Of a DNA stretch of 17,820 nucleotides, positions 1 to 8,151 are shown in pieces (positions within the stretch are counted from its first letter, which is position 1; every line of letters begins with the position of its first letter). The notes below the pieces were generated by a model that saw only the letters and a list, made by a program, of their open reading frames with translations, searched no databases and was not told the DNA's origin. Position numbers and translations under genes: made by a program. The stretch lies in the NCBI GenBank assembly GCA_043768625.1, contig JAYVKG010000221.1, forward strand, positions 1 through 17,820. The letters run 5' to 3'. The stretch comes from UKL13-2 sp043768625. Lineage in GTDB: Bacteria > Pseudomonadota > Gammaproteobacteria > Burkholderiales > Usitatibacteraceae.

Positions 1-1626
1 GCTGAATTACTCGACGACGAGAGCCAGTGGCGCACCGTTTTTTTTGACGCCGATAACGCCGATTCCACCACCCGCGCACTTTCGGCGCTATCTGAAACCA
101 AGCGAATTTCCCTGACCGACGCGGTCGCGTGGGGGCTGCATGGCGAGGGTGTCGCGGTGGCGGTAAATGACGGCGACTCCGCTCTGGTCGACGTGCCTCG
201 CTGGCGCTACGCAGTCGTCAATTTTCCGCACCCCTTGCTCGATGCAGGCCTGGTCGTTATCGACACACCGGGTCTCGCCGCGCTGGCATTGGAACCGGAA
301 CTGACGCGCGAACGGGTACGAAATGCCGATGCACTGGTGATGGTGCTGGACGCTACCGCAGGCGTTGCCAAAACTGATCTGGCGGTCTGGCGGGAGTATC
401 TCGGCAGCGCACAGAATTTCCGCGAGCGTGCGCAGGAGCAAGCCACCGCAGACTCCGGGCAGGTTCGCATGGTCGTGTTGAATAAAATTGACGCACTGGA
501 AGTTGCGCAACACGCCGATCCGCTCGACACCAACCGCGCGCTGCTGCGCGAAATCGACCGGCGGGTGCGCGATACCGCCGACTTGCTGCGAATTGATCCC
601 ATGCGTGTGATCGCTCTCTCGGCCCGGCAGGGAGTAATGGGCAAGCTTGGCCAGGACAATGACCAAACCATCAAGAGCCGGCTTTACCAGCTGGAGCGGG
701 ATCTGGCGGCCAACTTGCCGCGCAATCGCCAGGCGAGCTTGACAACAGCGGTGCTATTAACCTTGTCGAATGCGCTGGAAGCGGCGCAGGCCGCGCTCGA
801 CAGTGAGCGTTTTAACACGTTAGAAGGCCTCGATCGTCTGAGCAACTTGCGTGTGAAAAACGAAAAATTGATGGTCTCGGTGGTGTCACAAGCCGGCGCG
901 CGCCATGATCGACTTGATACGGCGCTAAAAAATGTGAGGGGTACTAAAACTATTCACGCCAGGCTGGCCGAAGAATTAGCCGCCATTGTTGATGTGGACA
1001 GTGCCCGCTTTGAAGCGGATCGCGCCAAGACAGCGATTGCCGGTAGCTTGCTGTCTGCCCAAACGATTGATACTGTGAAGCAATATTTCACCCTGGTTGG
1101 CAATAAAATTGCAGACGCCGAAACGAAAATAGAAGAAGTCCGCCACTTGTTCAAAACCGTTGGTGAGAAGTTGCGCGATGATTTTGCGCTCGGTAAATAC
1201 GAAGTGCACCCATTTCCAACCCAACGTTTTCATACCGAATTGCAAAAAGCGCGCGCCAAATCCGACACTGAATTTACCAAAACCAGCAATTTGCTGGTGC
1301 GGCGCGGCGGATCGCTCGCTGAGCAGTTTGAAGAATCAATCGTTAGCCGCGTGATGCAAATATTTGAAATTGCCAGCCGTGAAAGCGCGACCTGGATGCG
1401 GGGACTTTATTCGGCACTCGAGCGGCCCCTGCATGAATTGCGCGATCAAGCCCAGCAGCGCATCGGCAGCATCGAGCAGATCAAGGCGGCGGAACTGGAC
1501 TTGGCGGAGCGCATTGCCCAATTACAGGCGCGGATGGATACGCTAAAGAAAAAACATGGCGCGCTGGCCGAAGCGCGTGATCATCTGGATCGCTACGCAG
1601 AGAAAAGTGCAGCTGAAAGCGAATAA
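1..1626 (+). CDS. Dynamin-like GTPase, 5' end outside window
   Basis: Bacterial dynamin-like proteins are large GTPases that bind and remodel membranes. The frame is open from the first base, so the first 541 visible codons lack the true start and the P-loop (G1), which must lie upstream. Visible GTPase motifs are DTPG (G3, codons 88-91, within VVIDTPGL) and NKID (G4, codons 161-164, within VVLNKIDAL). The C-terminal half is helical and charged. It ends in a predicted coiled coil (about codons 475-540), as expected for the stalk of a dynamin. A GTG at 157 is an in-frame internal codon, not the start, because conserved GTPase sequence begins before the G3 motif. The gene ends at TAA 1624-1626 and converges on the ferredoxin unit. 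The family assignment rests on the G3/G4 motifs plus the helical tail. The exact role in the cell is unknown. Confidence 0.85.
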   Translation, partial: AELLDDESQWRTVFFDADNADSTTRALSALSETKRISLTDAVAWGLHGEGVAVAVNDGDSALVDVPRWRYAVVNFPHPLLDAGLVVIDTPGLAALALEPELTRERVRNADALVMVLDATAGVAKTDLAVWREYLGSAQNFRERAQEQATADSGQVRMVVLNKIDALEVAQHADPLDTNRALLREIDRRVRDTADLLRIDPMRVIALSARQGVMGKLGQDNDQTIKSRLYQLERDLAANLPRNRQASLTTAVLLTLSNALEAAQAALDSERFNTLEGLDRLSNLRVKNEKLMVSVVSQAGARHDRLDTALKNVRGTKTIHARLAEELAAIVDVDSARFEADRAKTAIAGSLLSAQTIDTVKQYFTLVGNKIADAETKIEEVRHLFKTVGEKLRDDFALGKYEVHPFPTQRFHTELQKARAKSDTEFTKTSNLLVRRGGSLAEQFEESIVSRVMQIFEIASRESATWMRGLYSALERPLHELRDQAQQRIGSIEQIKAAELDLAERIAQLQARMDTLKKKHGALAEARDHLDRYAEKSAAESE

Positions 1627-1638
1627 ATCAATAAGAGT

Positions 1639-1694
1639 CTAGCACTGGCGGCCGTCTACAGCCTTTTGTGCTCGCAAAGCCGCGCCAGTGCTAG
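1639..1694. terminator. Inverted repeat between convergent genes, probable bidirectional terminator
   Basis: Two perfect 12-base arms (CTAGCACTGGCG at 1639-1650 and its reverse complement at 1683-1694) flank a 32-base loop. They lie 12 bases after the dynamin-like stop and 46 bases after the ferredoxin stop on the other strand. The right arm is followed by a mildly T-rich CTTTGCCTT. On the opposite strand the arm is followed by ACTCTTATTGATTTA. There is no classical T-run and the loop is long, so termination is inferred from position and symmetry. Confidence 0.5.
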
Positions 1695-1740
1695 CTTTGC
1701 CTTACGCTTTATACAACTTCAGAACGTTGGGCAGCAGCCA

Positions 1741-1998
1741 TCACGCAGACTTCTGCTCTACCAGCCGTACGAACTTGGCGTAAAGCTCGTCCTTCGTTTC
1801 CGCGTGCTCCAGGTCCAGCGGGATGCAATCCACGGGGCACACTTCGACACATTGTGGATGGTCAAAATGGCCGACGCACTCAGTACACTTGTGCGGATCG
1901 ATTTCGTAAATCTCGATGCCCTGATAAATAGCCTCGTTCGGGCACTCGGGCTCGCAAACGTCGCAGTTGATGCATTGATCGGTAATCTTGAGGGCCAC
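1741..1998 (-). CDS. YfhL-family 2[4Fe-4S] ferredoxin
   Basis: Small electron carrier of 85 residues with two cluster-binding motifs. The first has Cys9, 12, 15 and 19 (CINCDVCEPECP). The second has Cys38, 41, 50 and 54, with an eight-residue insertion between the second and third cysteines and a following Pro. That spacing is typical of the YfhL/allochromatium-type dicluster ferredoxins, which have very low potential clusters. The start is GTG at 1998, because a GGAAAGAAG ribosome site sits 7 bases before it, inside the end of coaD. The TTG/GTG starts in the other frame give no ferredoxin. It lies 4 bases after the coaD stop, so it is the last gene of the rsmD-coaD unit, a neighbourhood common in betaproteobacteria. 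The redox partner is not shown by the sequence. Confidence 0.93.
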   Translation of the reverse strand: MALKITDQCINCDVCEPECPNEAIYQGIEIYEIDPHKCTECVGHFDHPQCVEVCPVDCIPLDLEHAETKDELYAKFVRLVEQKSA

Positions 1999-2002
1999 GC
2001 CA

Positions 2003-2485
2003 CTACTTCTTTCCGACTTTGCCCTGCAGCGCCATGGCCGTCAGCGGGTGAACGAAATCGCTCACGTCTCCTCCCAACGTCGCGATTTCGCGCACGATGG
2101 TGGCCGAAAGAAACATGTATTTGTCAGACGGCGTCAGGAACATGGTCTCTACGCCCGGATTTAATTTCCGGTTCATTCCCGCCATTTGAAATTCGTATTC
2201 GAAATCGGACACCGCACGTAGGCCACGCAGGATCACGTTCGCGTCCTGCACTTTAAGGAAATCTGAAAGCAGTCCCGAAAAACCCATCACAATCACATTG
2301 GGAATCGGCGCCAGTATGGCTTGCGCCAGCCTGATGCGCTCATCCAGGGAAAAGAACGGCTGCTTCGCCTGACTATGCGCGACGGCGACAATGACCTGGC
2401 CGAATAACTTCGCTGCGCGACCCACCAAATCTTCGTGGCCCTTGGTGAGAGGGTCAAATGTTCCGGGGTAGACTGCTCTGATCAT
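2003..2485 (-). CDS. coaD: Phosphopantetheine adenylyltransferase
   Basis: Cytoplasmic enzyme that transfers AMP from ATP to 4'-phosphopantetheine, giving dephospho-CoA, the penultimate step of coenzyme A synthesis. The 160-residue length is normal. The nucleotidyltransferase signature GTFDPLTKGH (residues 8-17, with His17 of the TxGH motif) is present. So are LRGLRAVSDFEYE (87-99), which lines the pantetheine/ATP site, and a late SATIVREI (127-134) in place of the usual ISSTxVRE. The ATG at 2485 is preceded by AGAG about 9 bases upstream. It lies 18 bases after the rsmD stop, so rsmD, coaD and the ferredoxin probably form one transcript. Confidence 0.97.
   Translation of the reverse strand: MIRAVYPGTFDPLTKGHEDLVGRAAKLFGQVIVAVAHSQAKQPFFSLDERIRLAQAILAPIPNVIVMGFSGLLSDFLKVQDANVILRGLRAVSDFEYEFQMAGMNRKLNPGVETMFLTPSDKYMFLSATIVREIATLGGDVSDFVHPLTAMALQGKVGKK
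2006..2014 (-). promoter_or_regulatory. Ribosome binding site of the ferredoxin gene
   Basis: On the minus strand GGAAAGAAG lies inside the last codons of coaD, 7 bases ahead of the GTG at 1998. It decides that start against the GTG at 2003 in another frame, and it implies translational coupling to coaD. Confidence 0.6.
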
Positions 2486-2503
2486 GTTTTATTCTCTGAT
2501 CGG

Positions 2504-3115
2504 CTAAACGGGCGGGATGCGCAATAAAGCGAAGTGTACCGCACCCGCGCGGCCCTGTTTCGTGATTTCCCAACGTGCAACCGTCAGCTTGGATAGCACC
2601 TCAGCGATCGGATCGCCCCACTCGGTATACACCACGGCACCGCTTTGCAGATGGGCTGGCAATTTATCGAGCACTGTCGCCATCAGCCCCGAACTAAACG
2701 GCGGATCAACAAACACCACGTCGAATTTTTCATCGTTTGCGTCCATAAATTTCAGCGCGTCGACCGCGATCACGCGGCACGCTGTAGCGGCCAGCCGTTG
2801 CTGGTTGGTTTTTAGCGCATCCACCGCGGCGAGATGAAGTTCCAGCATCACCACCGCGGCGGCACCACGCGATGCCGCCTCAAAGCCCAATGCGCCGCTG
2901 CCGGAAAACAAATCCAGGCAGCGTTTGCCGTGCAGAGTCTGACCCAGCCAGTTGAACAAGGTTTCGCGCACCCGATTCGCGGTTGGACGAAGTTCACCAG
3001 TATCGCCAAATTCAAGTATCCGGCTGCGCCAGACGCCGCCGATGATGCGAATGCGATTTTTCACTTTTGCAACCGCCGGTTTGCGTTGCGCGCTTGGCTT
3101 AAAATATTGGGGCAC
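2504..3115 (-). CDS. rsmD: 16S rRNA (guanine(966)-N(2))-methyltransferase RsmD
   Basis: Methylates N2 of G966 in 16S rRNA using S-adenosylmethionine, acting on the assembling 30S subunit. The 203-residue protein has the RsmD start motif IRIIGGVWRSR (residues 22-32), RPTANRVRETLFNWL (43-57), the SAM-binding motif LDLFSGSGALGFEAASRGA (67-85) and the catalytic DPPF (137-140). The start is GTG at 3115, with GGAAG 7 bases upstream. It is divergent from ftsY across a 72-bp gap that must hold the promoters of both units. The best -35-like element there (TTGAAA, 3117-3122, plus strand) has only a weak -10 partner. RsmD next to FtsY is a long-conserved proteobacterial arrangement. Confidence 0.96.
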   Translation of the reverse strand: MPQYFKPSAQRKPAVAKVKNRIRIIGGVWRSRILEFGDTGELRPTANRVRETLFNWLGQTLHGKRCLDLFSGSGALGFEAASRGAAAVVMLELHLAAVDALKTNQQRLAATACRVIAVDALKFMDANDEKFDVVFVDPPFSSGLMATVLDKLPAHLQSGAVVYTEWGDPIAEVLSKLTVARWEITKQGRAGAVHFALLRIPPV

Positions 3116-3187
3116 GTTGAAACTTCCAATGGAAATTTTTCTCTAAATGATTTCCGAACGCTTTGTTAATTTTGGCAGGCTTTTCCC

Positions 3188-4177
3188 TTGTTTAGTATCT
3201 TCGGTTCCAGAAAATCAGCAGTTAGCCCTGCAGAGATTTCCGTCAGCACGCCGGAGGCAGGTGGTTGGTTATCCCGGCTCAAAGTCGGCCTTTCCAAGAC
3301 CCGCGCGGTGCTCAACACCGATGTGTCGGCATTATTCTCCACACACGCCGTGGTTGACGAGGCATTGTTTGACGAATTGGAAACCGCGTTAATTGCAGCA
3401 GACGTCGGCATCGGTGCCACCGCCCGTTTGATCGCGAGCCTGCGCCGTGCCGCCAAGGATAAAAACATCGCCGACGCGCAGGCGTTACAAACCGAATTTG
3501 AAACCCTGCTGGTCGATTTGATTTCGCCGCTCGACCAACCGCTCGATACAACAACGGCAAAACCATTTGTCATCATGATCGCAGGCGTAAACGGCGCGGG
3601 GAAGACCACCACCATTGGCAAGCTTGCGAAATTTTTTCAGAGTCAGGGAAAAAGTGTGATGCTGGCCGCAGGCGACACCTTTCGAGCTGGCGCGCGCGAG
3701 CAATTGATGACGTGGGGCGAGCGCAACAACGTGACCGTCGTCGCGCAAGATGGCGGTGACGCTGCGGCAGTTATTTTCGACGCGATCCAGTCTGCAAAGG
3801 CACGTTCAATCGATATTCTGCTCGCGGATACGGCGGGACGATTGCCGACGCAGCTTCATTTGATGGAAGAAATCAAAAAGGTGAAGCGCGTGATTGCCAA
3901 GGCCGACGCCACCGCACCGCACGAATCGTTGCTGGTGCTCGATGCCAATACCGGCCAGAATGCGCTGAGCCAGATAAAGGCATTCGACGATGCTTTACAA
4001 CTCACGGGGCTGGTCGTCACCAAACTTGACGGCACGGCCAAGGGCGGCATGATTGCAGCACTCGCCGTCAGCAAACCGGCAGCGCCGATCCCGGTGCGAT
4101 TCATCGGCGTCGGTGAGAGCATCGACGATCTGCGCCCGTTCAATGCAAAAGAATATGTGAACGCGTTGTTCCGCTAA
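3188..4177 (+). CDS. ftsY: Signal recognition particle receptor FtsY
   Basis: GTPase that docks SRP-bound ribosomes at the inner membrane for co-translational insertion of membrane proteins. The 329 residues contain the N domain (about 30-115) and G domain with GVNGAGKTT (133-141), DTFRAGAREQL (163-173), DTAGR (214-218), TKLDG (278-282) and a closing GVGE (307-310). The acidic A domain that makes E. coli FtsY about 500 residues long is nearly absent. Only about 30 residues precede the N domain. The start is TTG at 3188 (MFSIFGSRK): an in-frame stop at 3167-3169 leaves no better upstream start, and a GGCAGG lies about 8 bases before. The MFSxF-type amphipathic N terminus supports it. It leads the ftsY-ftsE-ftsX unit. 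Confidence 0.97.
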   Translation: MFSIFGSRKSAVSPAEISVSTPEAGGWLSRLKVGLSKTRAVLNTDVSALFSTHAVVDEALFDELETALIAADVGIGATARLIASLRRAAKDKNIADAQALQTEFETLLVDLISPLDQPLDTTTAKPFVIMIAGVNGAGKTTTIGKLAKFFQSQGKSVMLAAGDTFRAGAREQLMTWGERNNVTVVAQDGGDAAAVIFDAIQSAKARSIDILLADTAGRLPTQLHLMEEIKKVKRVIAKADATAPHESLLVLDANTGQNALSQIKAFDDALQLTGLVVTKLDGTAKGGMIAALAVSKPAAPIPVRFIGVGESIDDLRPFNAKEYVNALFR

Positions 4178-4190
4178 GGCCCATGTTTAC

Positions 4191-4844
4191 GTGATTGTTT
4201 TTTCCAATACTGTCAAACGATATCCGAACGGCTTCGAGGCGTTAAAAGGCGTCTCGTTCGCCATTGAAAAAGGTGAAATTATTGCGGTGACCGGCCCTTC
4301 AGGCGCGGGTAAATCCACCTTGCTGCGACTGGCCGCAGGGATCGAGCTGGCGTCCCAAGGCCGCGTGCTGGTGAACAACCAGAATGTGAGTCAATTGAAG
4401 CAGGCTGGTCTGGCCGTGATGCGCAGGAATCTCGGGCTGGTGTTTCAGGATCACAAGTTATTGTTTGACCGCACCGTTTTCGAAAATGTCGCGTTGCCAT
4501 TATCGATTGCCGGATTGCCACACCTTGAAACTGGCAGGCGCGTTCGCGCGGCACTGGATAAAGTCGGCCTGTTAAACCGCGAAAAGGCGGACCCCATCAC
4601 TTTGTCCGGCGGCGAGCAGCAGCGGCTTTGCATTGCGCGCGCCATCGTCAATCGCCCGGCAACGCTGATCGCGGACGAACCCACCGGCAATCTCGATCAA
4701 GCGTATGGCGAAAAAATCATCGATCTCTTTAAATCGTTTAACGACGTGGGCGTAACCGTGCTGCTGGCGACCCACGACGACGTCGGACTTGCGCGTCTGC
4801 GCTGCCGTCGCATTGCGCTCGCATCGGGAAAGCTCGCCGCATGA
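4191..4844 (+). CDS. ftsE: Cell division ATP-binding protein FtsE
   Basis: ATPase of the FtsEX complex, which sits at the division ring and drives periplasmic activators of septal peptidoglycan hydrolases. The 217 residues are the normal length. Motifs in order: Walker A GPSGAGKST (35-43), Q-loop Gln86 in VFQDHKLL, signature LSGGEQQR (138-145), Walker B TLIADEPTGNLD (158-169) and H-loop His195. The start is GTG at 4191, which gives the family N terminus (MIVFSNTVKRYPNG). An ATG at 4183 is in another frame and closes after three codons. It lies 13 bases after ftsY, and its last four bases overlap ftsX as ATGA. Confidence 0.97.
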   Translation: MIVFSNTVKRYPNGFEALKGVSFAIEKGEIIAVTGPSGAGKSTLLRLAAGIELASQGRVLVNNQNVSQLKQAGLAVMRRNLGLVFQDHKLLFDRTVFENVALPLSIAGLPHLETGRRVRAALDKVGLLNREKADPITLSGGEQQRLCIARAIVNRPATLIADEPTGNLDQAYGEKIIDLFKSFNDVGVTVLLATHDDVGLARLRCRRIALASGKLAA

Positions 4845-5749
4845 AAACGTGGTTGATTTCTCACTGCCAGGCCTGCGGCCGCGCCGTCAGGCGTTTACTG
4901 TCGCAGCCGACGGTCACGTTGCTGTCGGTGCTGGTGATCGGCATTGCCATTACGCTGCCACTGGGCCTGTATGTCACTTTCGCCAACGTAACCGCTGCCG
5001 CCAGCCGCGTCAACACTGAACCAAACGTGAATGTGTATTTGGCGTTGAATGTGAGCGAGCCGGAAACGAGGGAACTTGAACGCAAGTTGAAATCGCTGGA
5101 CCAGGTCGAGCGTGTGACTTTTATTTCCCGCGAAACAGCGCTGGGTGAAATGAAGCGCGTCGCGAACCTTGCCGAATTGCTCGCGAGCCTGGAAACCAAT
5201 CCACTGCCGCATGCTTTTTCAATTCGCCCTAAAACGAGCGACACCGAAACGCTTGCGGCGTTAAAAAAGGCCATTGCCGCACTGCCCAAGGTCGACCTCA
5301 CCACCATGGATTTCGAATGGGCGCAAAAACTGAAACACTTTGCAACGTTCGCCGAACGCATTGTCCTGTTGCTCGGAATGCTACTGGCTGCCGCCGTGGT
5401 GTTCGTTACCGGCAATACCATTCGTCTGCAGATACTGACACAAAAAGATGAAATTGAAGTGAGCCAGTTGATCGGTGCCACCCGCCGTTTCATTCGCCGC
5501 CCGTTTCTCTATTTCGGCATATTTCAAGGCCTGCTGGCGGGACTGGTGGCAGTGTTCGCCGTGATGATCTTCATTTGGTGGGCGAGTGCCGAGGTGCGCG
5601 CGTTGACGGCTTCCTATGGCAGCGATTTTTCGCTGCAGGCACCGACCTTGCAGCAATCCGTCTCTGTCATCCTGTTCGCCGGGCTGCTGGGATGGCTGGG
5701 GGCATTTTTATCGGTATGGATGTATCTGCGGCGCTTGTCCAGCGGATAG
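4841..5749 (+). CDS. ftsX: Cell division membrane protein FtsX
   Basis: Membrane partner of FtsE. The 302 residues show four predicted membrane segments (about 24-47, 173-193, 224-248 and 273-296). A periplasmic domain of roughly 125 residues between the first two is where hydrolase activators such as EnvC dock in relatives. The LIGATRRFIRRPFLY stretch (210-224) is the cytoplasmic coupling region typical of FtsX. The start ATG overlaps the ftsE stop (ATGA), a sign of translational coupling and of fixed stoichiometry. The Cys residues near the N terminus (9 and 12) are not a lipoprotein signal because no lipobox is present. Confidence 0.96.
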   Translation: MKTWLISHCQACGRAVRRLLSQPTVTLLSVLVIGIAITLPLGLYVTFANVTAAASRVNTEPNVNVYLALNVSEPETRELERKLKSLDQVERVTFISRETALGEMKRVANLAELLASLETNPLPHAFSIRPKTSDTETLAALKKAIAALPKVDLTTMDFEWAQKLKHFATFAERIVLLLGMLLAAAVVFVTGNTIRLQILTQKDEIEVSQLIGATRRFIRRPFLYFGIFQGLLAGLVAVFAVMIFIWWASAEVRALTASYGSDFSLQAPTLQQSVSVILFAGLLGWLGAFLSVWMYLRRLSSG

Positions 5750-5770
5750 TTAGGGTCTACTAAGTCAAGC

Positions 5771-5775
5771 AGGAG
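5771..5775 (+). promoter_or_regulatory. Ribosome binding site of cydA
   Basis: AGGAG lies 5 bases before the ATG at 5781, the clearest Shine-Dalgarno sequence in the first half of the window. It fixes the oxidase start and shows strong independent initiation after ftsX. Confidence 0.7.
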
Positions 5776-5780
5776 CAAAC

Positions 5781-7142
5781 ATGGACGCACTCACCCTCGC
5801 GCGCATGCAATTCGGCGCGAATATTACCTTCCACATTCTGTTTCCTACCATCAGCATTTCCCTGGCCTGGGTGTTGTTGTTTTTTAAGCGGCGATTCAAT
5901 GCGACCGGCATTGAGGCATGGATGCAAGCCTATCGTTTCTGGGTAAAGGTGTTCGCATTGACCTTCGCGCTTGGCGTTGTTACCGGCATTACGATGTCGT
6001 TTCAGTTCGGCACGAACTGGCCCGGCTACATGACCACCGTGGGCAACGTCGCGGGCCCGTTGCTGGCGTATGAAATCCTCACCGCATTTTTCCTCGAGGC
6101 GGGCTTTCTCGGCATCATGCTGTTCGGCTATCAACGCGTTTCGAACCGCGTCCATACCTTCGCGACCCTGATGGTGGCTATTGGCACATCACTCTCGGCT
6201 TTCTGGATTTTGGCGTTGAATTCGTGGATGCAAACACCCGCCGGGTTTGAAATGATCGACGGTCGGGCGCACGTGACGAGCTGGGTCCAGGTAATTTTCA
6301 ATCCGTCGTTTCCTTATCGTCTGACGCATATGGTGCTCGCCTCGGGATTGACGGTGTCATTTCTGGTCGCCGGTATTTCTGCGTATCGCTGGCTTAAGAA
6401 TGATCGTGGCGCTGACGTGATGGTTGGGCTCAGGACCGGCTTGACGCTGGCGGCCGTGCTGATCCCATTGCAGATTTTAGTTGGGGATATGCACGGACTC
6501 AATACCCTCAAATATCAACCCGCTAAGATTGCCGCCATCGAGGGTTTATGGCAAACCGAGCGAGGCGCACCGCTGCTGTTGTTCGCATGGCCTGATCAAA
6601 TTTCGCGCCGCAATCACCTCGAAATCGGCATACCAAAAATGGCCAGCCTGATACTTACCCACGATGTCGACGGCGAAATCAAAGGGCTCAACGAATATGT
6701 CGACAAGCATCCCCCGGTGGCGCCGCTGTTCTGGTCGTTTCGCATTATGGTCGCCGTCGGCAGTTTAATGTTGCTGGTCTCGTGGCTATCGGTGTGGCAG
6801 TTGAAAAAAACCGGCGGGCTAAAACGCTGGCTTATGCTGGTGGTGGTTGGCATGACGTTCTCGGGCTGGGTCGCCACTTTGGCGGGATGGTACGTCACCG
6901 AAATTGGTCGCCAGCCGTATCTGGTGTACGGTGTTCTCACTACCGCGCAGGCGGCTGCAACCAATATTGGCGAAGGCATGCTGGCGACCACACTGGCGAT
7001 GTATTTGATGCTCTATCTAGTACTGGGTGCGGCATATGTCTCGACGCTGTTCTACATGGCGCGCAAGGCAAGCGTGGTAACTGCAGTACCGCCACCGGCA
7101 TTGAGCCCGTTTGTGACGACGGCTACTGCGGCAGCAGACTGA
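5781..7142 (+). CDS. cydA: Cytochrome bd-type quinol oxidase subunit I, cyanide-insensitive (CioA) type
   Basis: Subunit I of a bd-type terminal oxidase, which oxidises quinol and reduces O2 to water in the inner membrane without pumping protons. Haem ligands can be placed: His18 (b595) in FHILFP, His183 (b558) in LTHMVL and Met323 in FWSFRIMV. Also visible are Glu98 and Glu106 of the proton path, the quinol-site Lys249 and Glu254 (QPAKIAAIEG) and GRQP (376-379). At 453 residues it lacks the long Q-loop of E. coli CydA (522 residues). Together with GDMHGLNTLKYQPAK this matches the short-loop, CIO-like class. ATG 5781 has an AGGAG site. It lies 31 bases after ftsX on the same strand with no terminator seen, so read-through from the division genes is possible. 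I cannot tell from sequence whether it is cyanide resistant. Confidence 0.95.
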   Translation: MDALTLARMQFGANITFHILFPTISISLAWVLLFFKRRFNATGIEAWMQAYRFWVKVFALTFALGVVTGITMSFQFGTNWPGYMTTVGNVAGPLLAYEILTAFFLEAGFLGIMLFGYQRVSNRVHTFATLMVAIGTSLSAFWILALNSWMQTPAGFEMIDGRAHVTSWVQVIFNPSFPYRLTHMVLASGLTVSFLVAGISAYRWLKNDRGADVMVGLRTGLTLAAVLIPLQILVGDMHGLNTLKYQPAKIAAIEGLWQTERGAPLLLFAWPDQISRRNHLEIGIPKMASLILTHDVDGEIKGLNEYVDKHPPVAPLFWSFRIMVAVGSLMLLVSWLSVWQLKKTGGLKRWLMLVVVGMTFSGWVATLAGWYVTEIGRQPYLVYGVLTTAQAAATNIGEGMLATTLAMYLMLYLVLGAAYVSTLFYMARKASVVTAVPPPALSPFVTTATAAAD

Positions 7143-7143
7143 C

Positions 7144-8151
7144 ATGAACAATGCATTCTGGCTGCCGGTAATTTTCATGGGGCTGATGGGCTTCTCGATG
7201 CTCGCATACGTGCTGCTCGATGGCTACGACCTCGGAGTCGGCGTACTACTGCGCATGGCGAACGACGAGCAGAAGGACGTGATGATTTCATCGATCGGGC
7301 CTTTCTGGGACGCTAACGAAACCTGGCTGGTGCTGGGCATCGGTATTCTGCTGGTGGCGTTTCCGCTGGCCCATGGCATCATCCTCGGCGCCCTGTACCT
7401 GCCGGTGGCACTGATGCTGTGCGGTCTGATTTTGCGCGGGGTCGCATTTGATTTTCGGGTGAAAGCTCACACCGACCACAAGCCCGCTTGGAACACCACC
7501 TTTTTCGCTGGCTCTCTGCTCACCAGTTTGGCGCAAGGTTACATGTTGGGCATGCATGTCGTCGGCTATGTGAATACCTGGATCAACATCGGCTTTGCAG
7601 TCTTGATTGCGGGTTGTCTCGCTGCAGGCTATTGCTTGCTCGGTGCAGGCTGGCTCATCATGAAAACGGAAGACGCATTGCAAAAGCGCGCGATCATCTG
7701 GGCACGCAATTGCCTTTGGCTCACCGCGCTCGGCGTTGCCGCCGTGTCCATGATGACGCCACTGGTCAGCAGCAGCATTTTCGACAAATGGTTCACGATG
7801 CCCAACCTATTGTGGCTGAGTCCGATTCCAATCCTTACTGCGGTCTGTTTTATTCTGGTCTGGCGAGTACTGCGCACATTGCCTCGCGAAGCTGATCGCT
7901 ACTGCTGGGTGCCTTTCGTCGGCACGGTAGGAATTTTCGTATTGGCATTTCTGGGACTGGCCTATAGCCTGTTCCCGAATCTGGTCACCAACCCGCGCGG
8001 TGGCATAACCATTTGGGATGCCGCCACCGCGCCGGAATCGATGCTGGTGGTACTGGTCGGTACCGTCATCGTATTGCCCGCGATCATCGGTTATACGATT
8101 TTTGCTTACCGGGTGTTCTGGGGGAAGGCGCGAGAACTAACCTATTATTGA
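7144..8151 (+). CDS. cydB: Cytochrome bd-type quinol oxidase subunit II (CioB type)
   Basis: Subunit II, the structural partner that stabilises the haem-bearing subunit I. The 335 residues hold about eight to nine hydrophobic segments. Family sequences include LDGYDLGVGVLL (residues 25-36), the GPFWDANETWLVLG stretch, and RGVAFDFRVKA after the third segment. The ATG starts one base after the cydA stop, so the two are coupled. The ORF ends in ELTYY with TGA at 8149-8151. No small CydX-like frame and no cydDC assembly genes follow within the window. Confidence 0.95.
   Translation: MNNAFWLPVIFMGLMGFSMLAYVLLDGYDLGVGVLLRMANDEQKDVMISSIGPFWDANETWLVLGIGILLVAFPLAHGIILGALYLPVALMLCGLILRGVAFDFRVKAHTDHKPAWNTTFFAGSLLTSLAQGYMLGMHVVGYVNTWINIGFAVLIAGCLAAGYCLLGAGWLIMKTEDALQKRAIIWARNCLWLTALGVAAVSMMTPLVSSSIFDKWFTMPNLLWLSPIPILTAVCFILVWRVLRTLPREADRYCWVPFVGTVGIFVLAFLGLAYSLFPNLVTNPRGGITIWDAATAPESMLVVLVGTVIVLPAIIGYTIFAYRVFWGKARELTYY

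Noticed and set aside
1666..2256. Plus-strand open frame of 196 codons
   Set aside because: It lies opposite the clear ferredoxin and coaD genes and has no protein character of its own.
3116..3187. TTGAAA at 3117-3122 as a -35 element for ftsY
   Set aside because: No -10 hexamer near consensus lies at 16-18 bases, so I do not list a promoter.
4861..5493. Minus-strand open frame of 210 codons
   Set aside because: Antisense to ftsX; the translation is Ser/Thr-rich and unrelated to any family I know.
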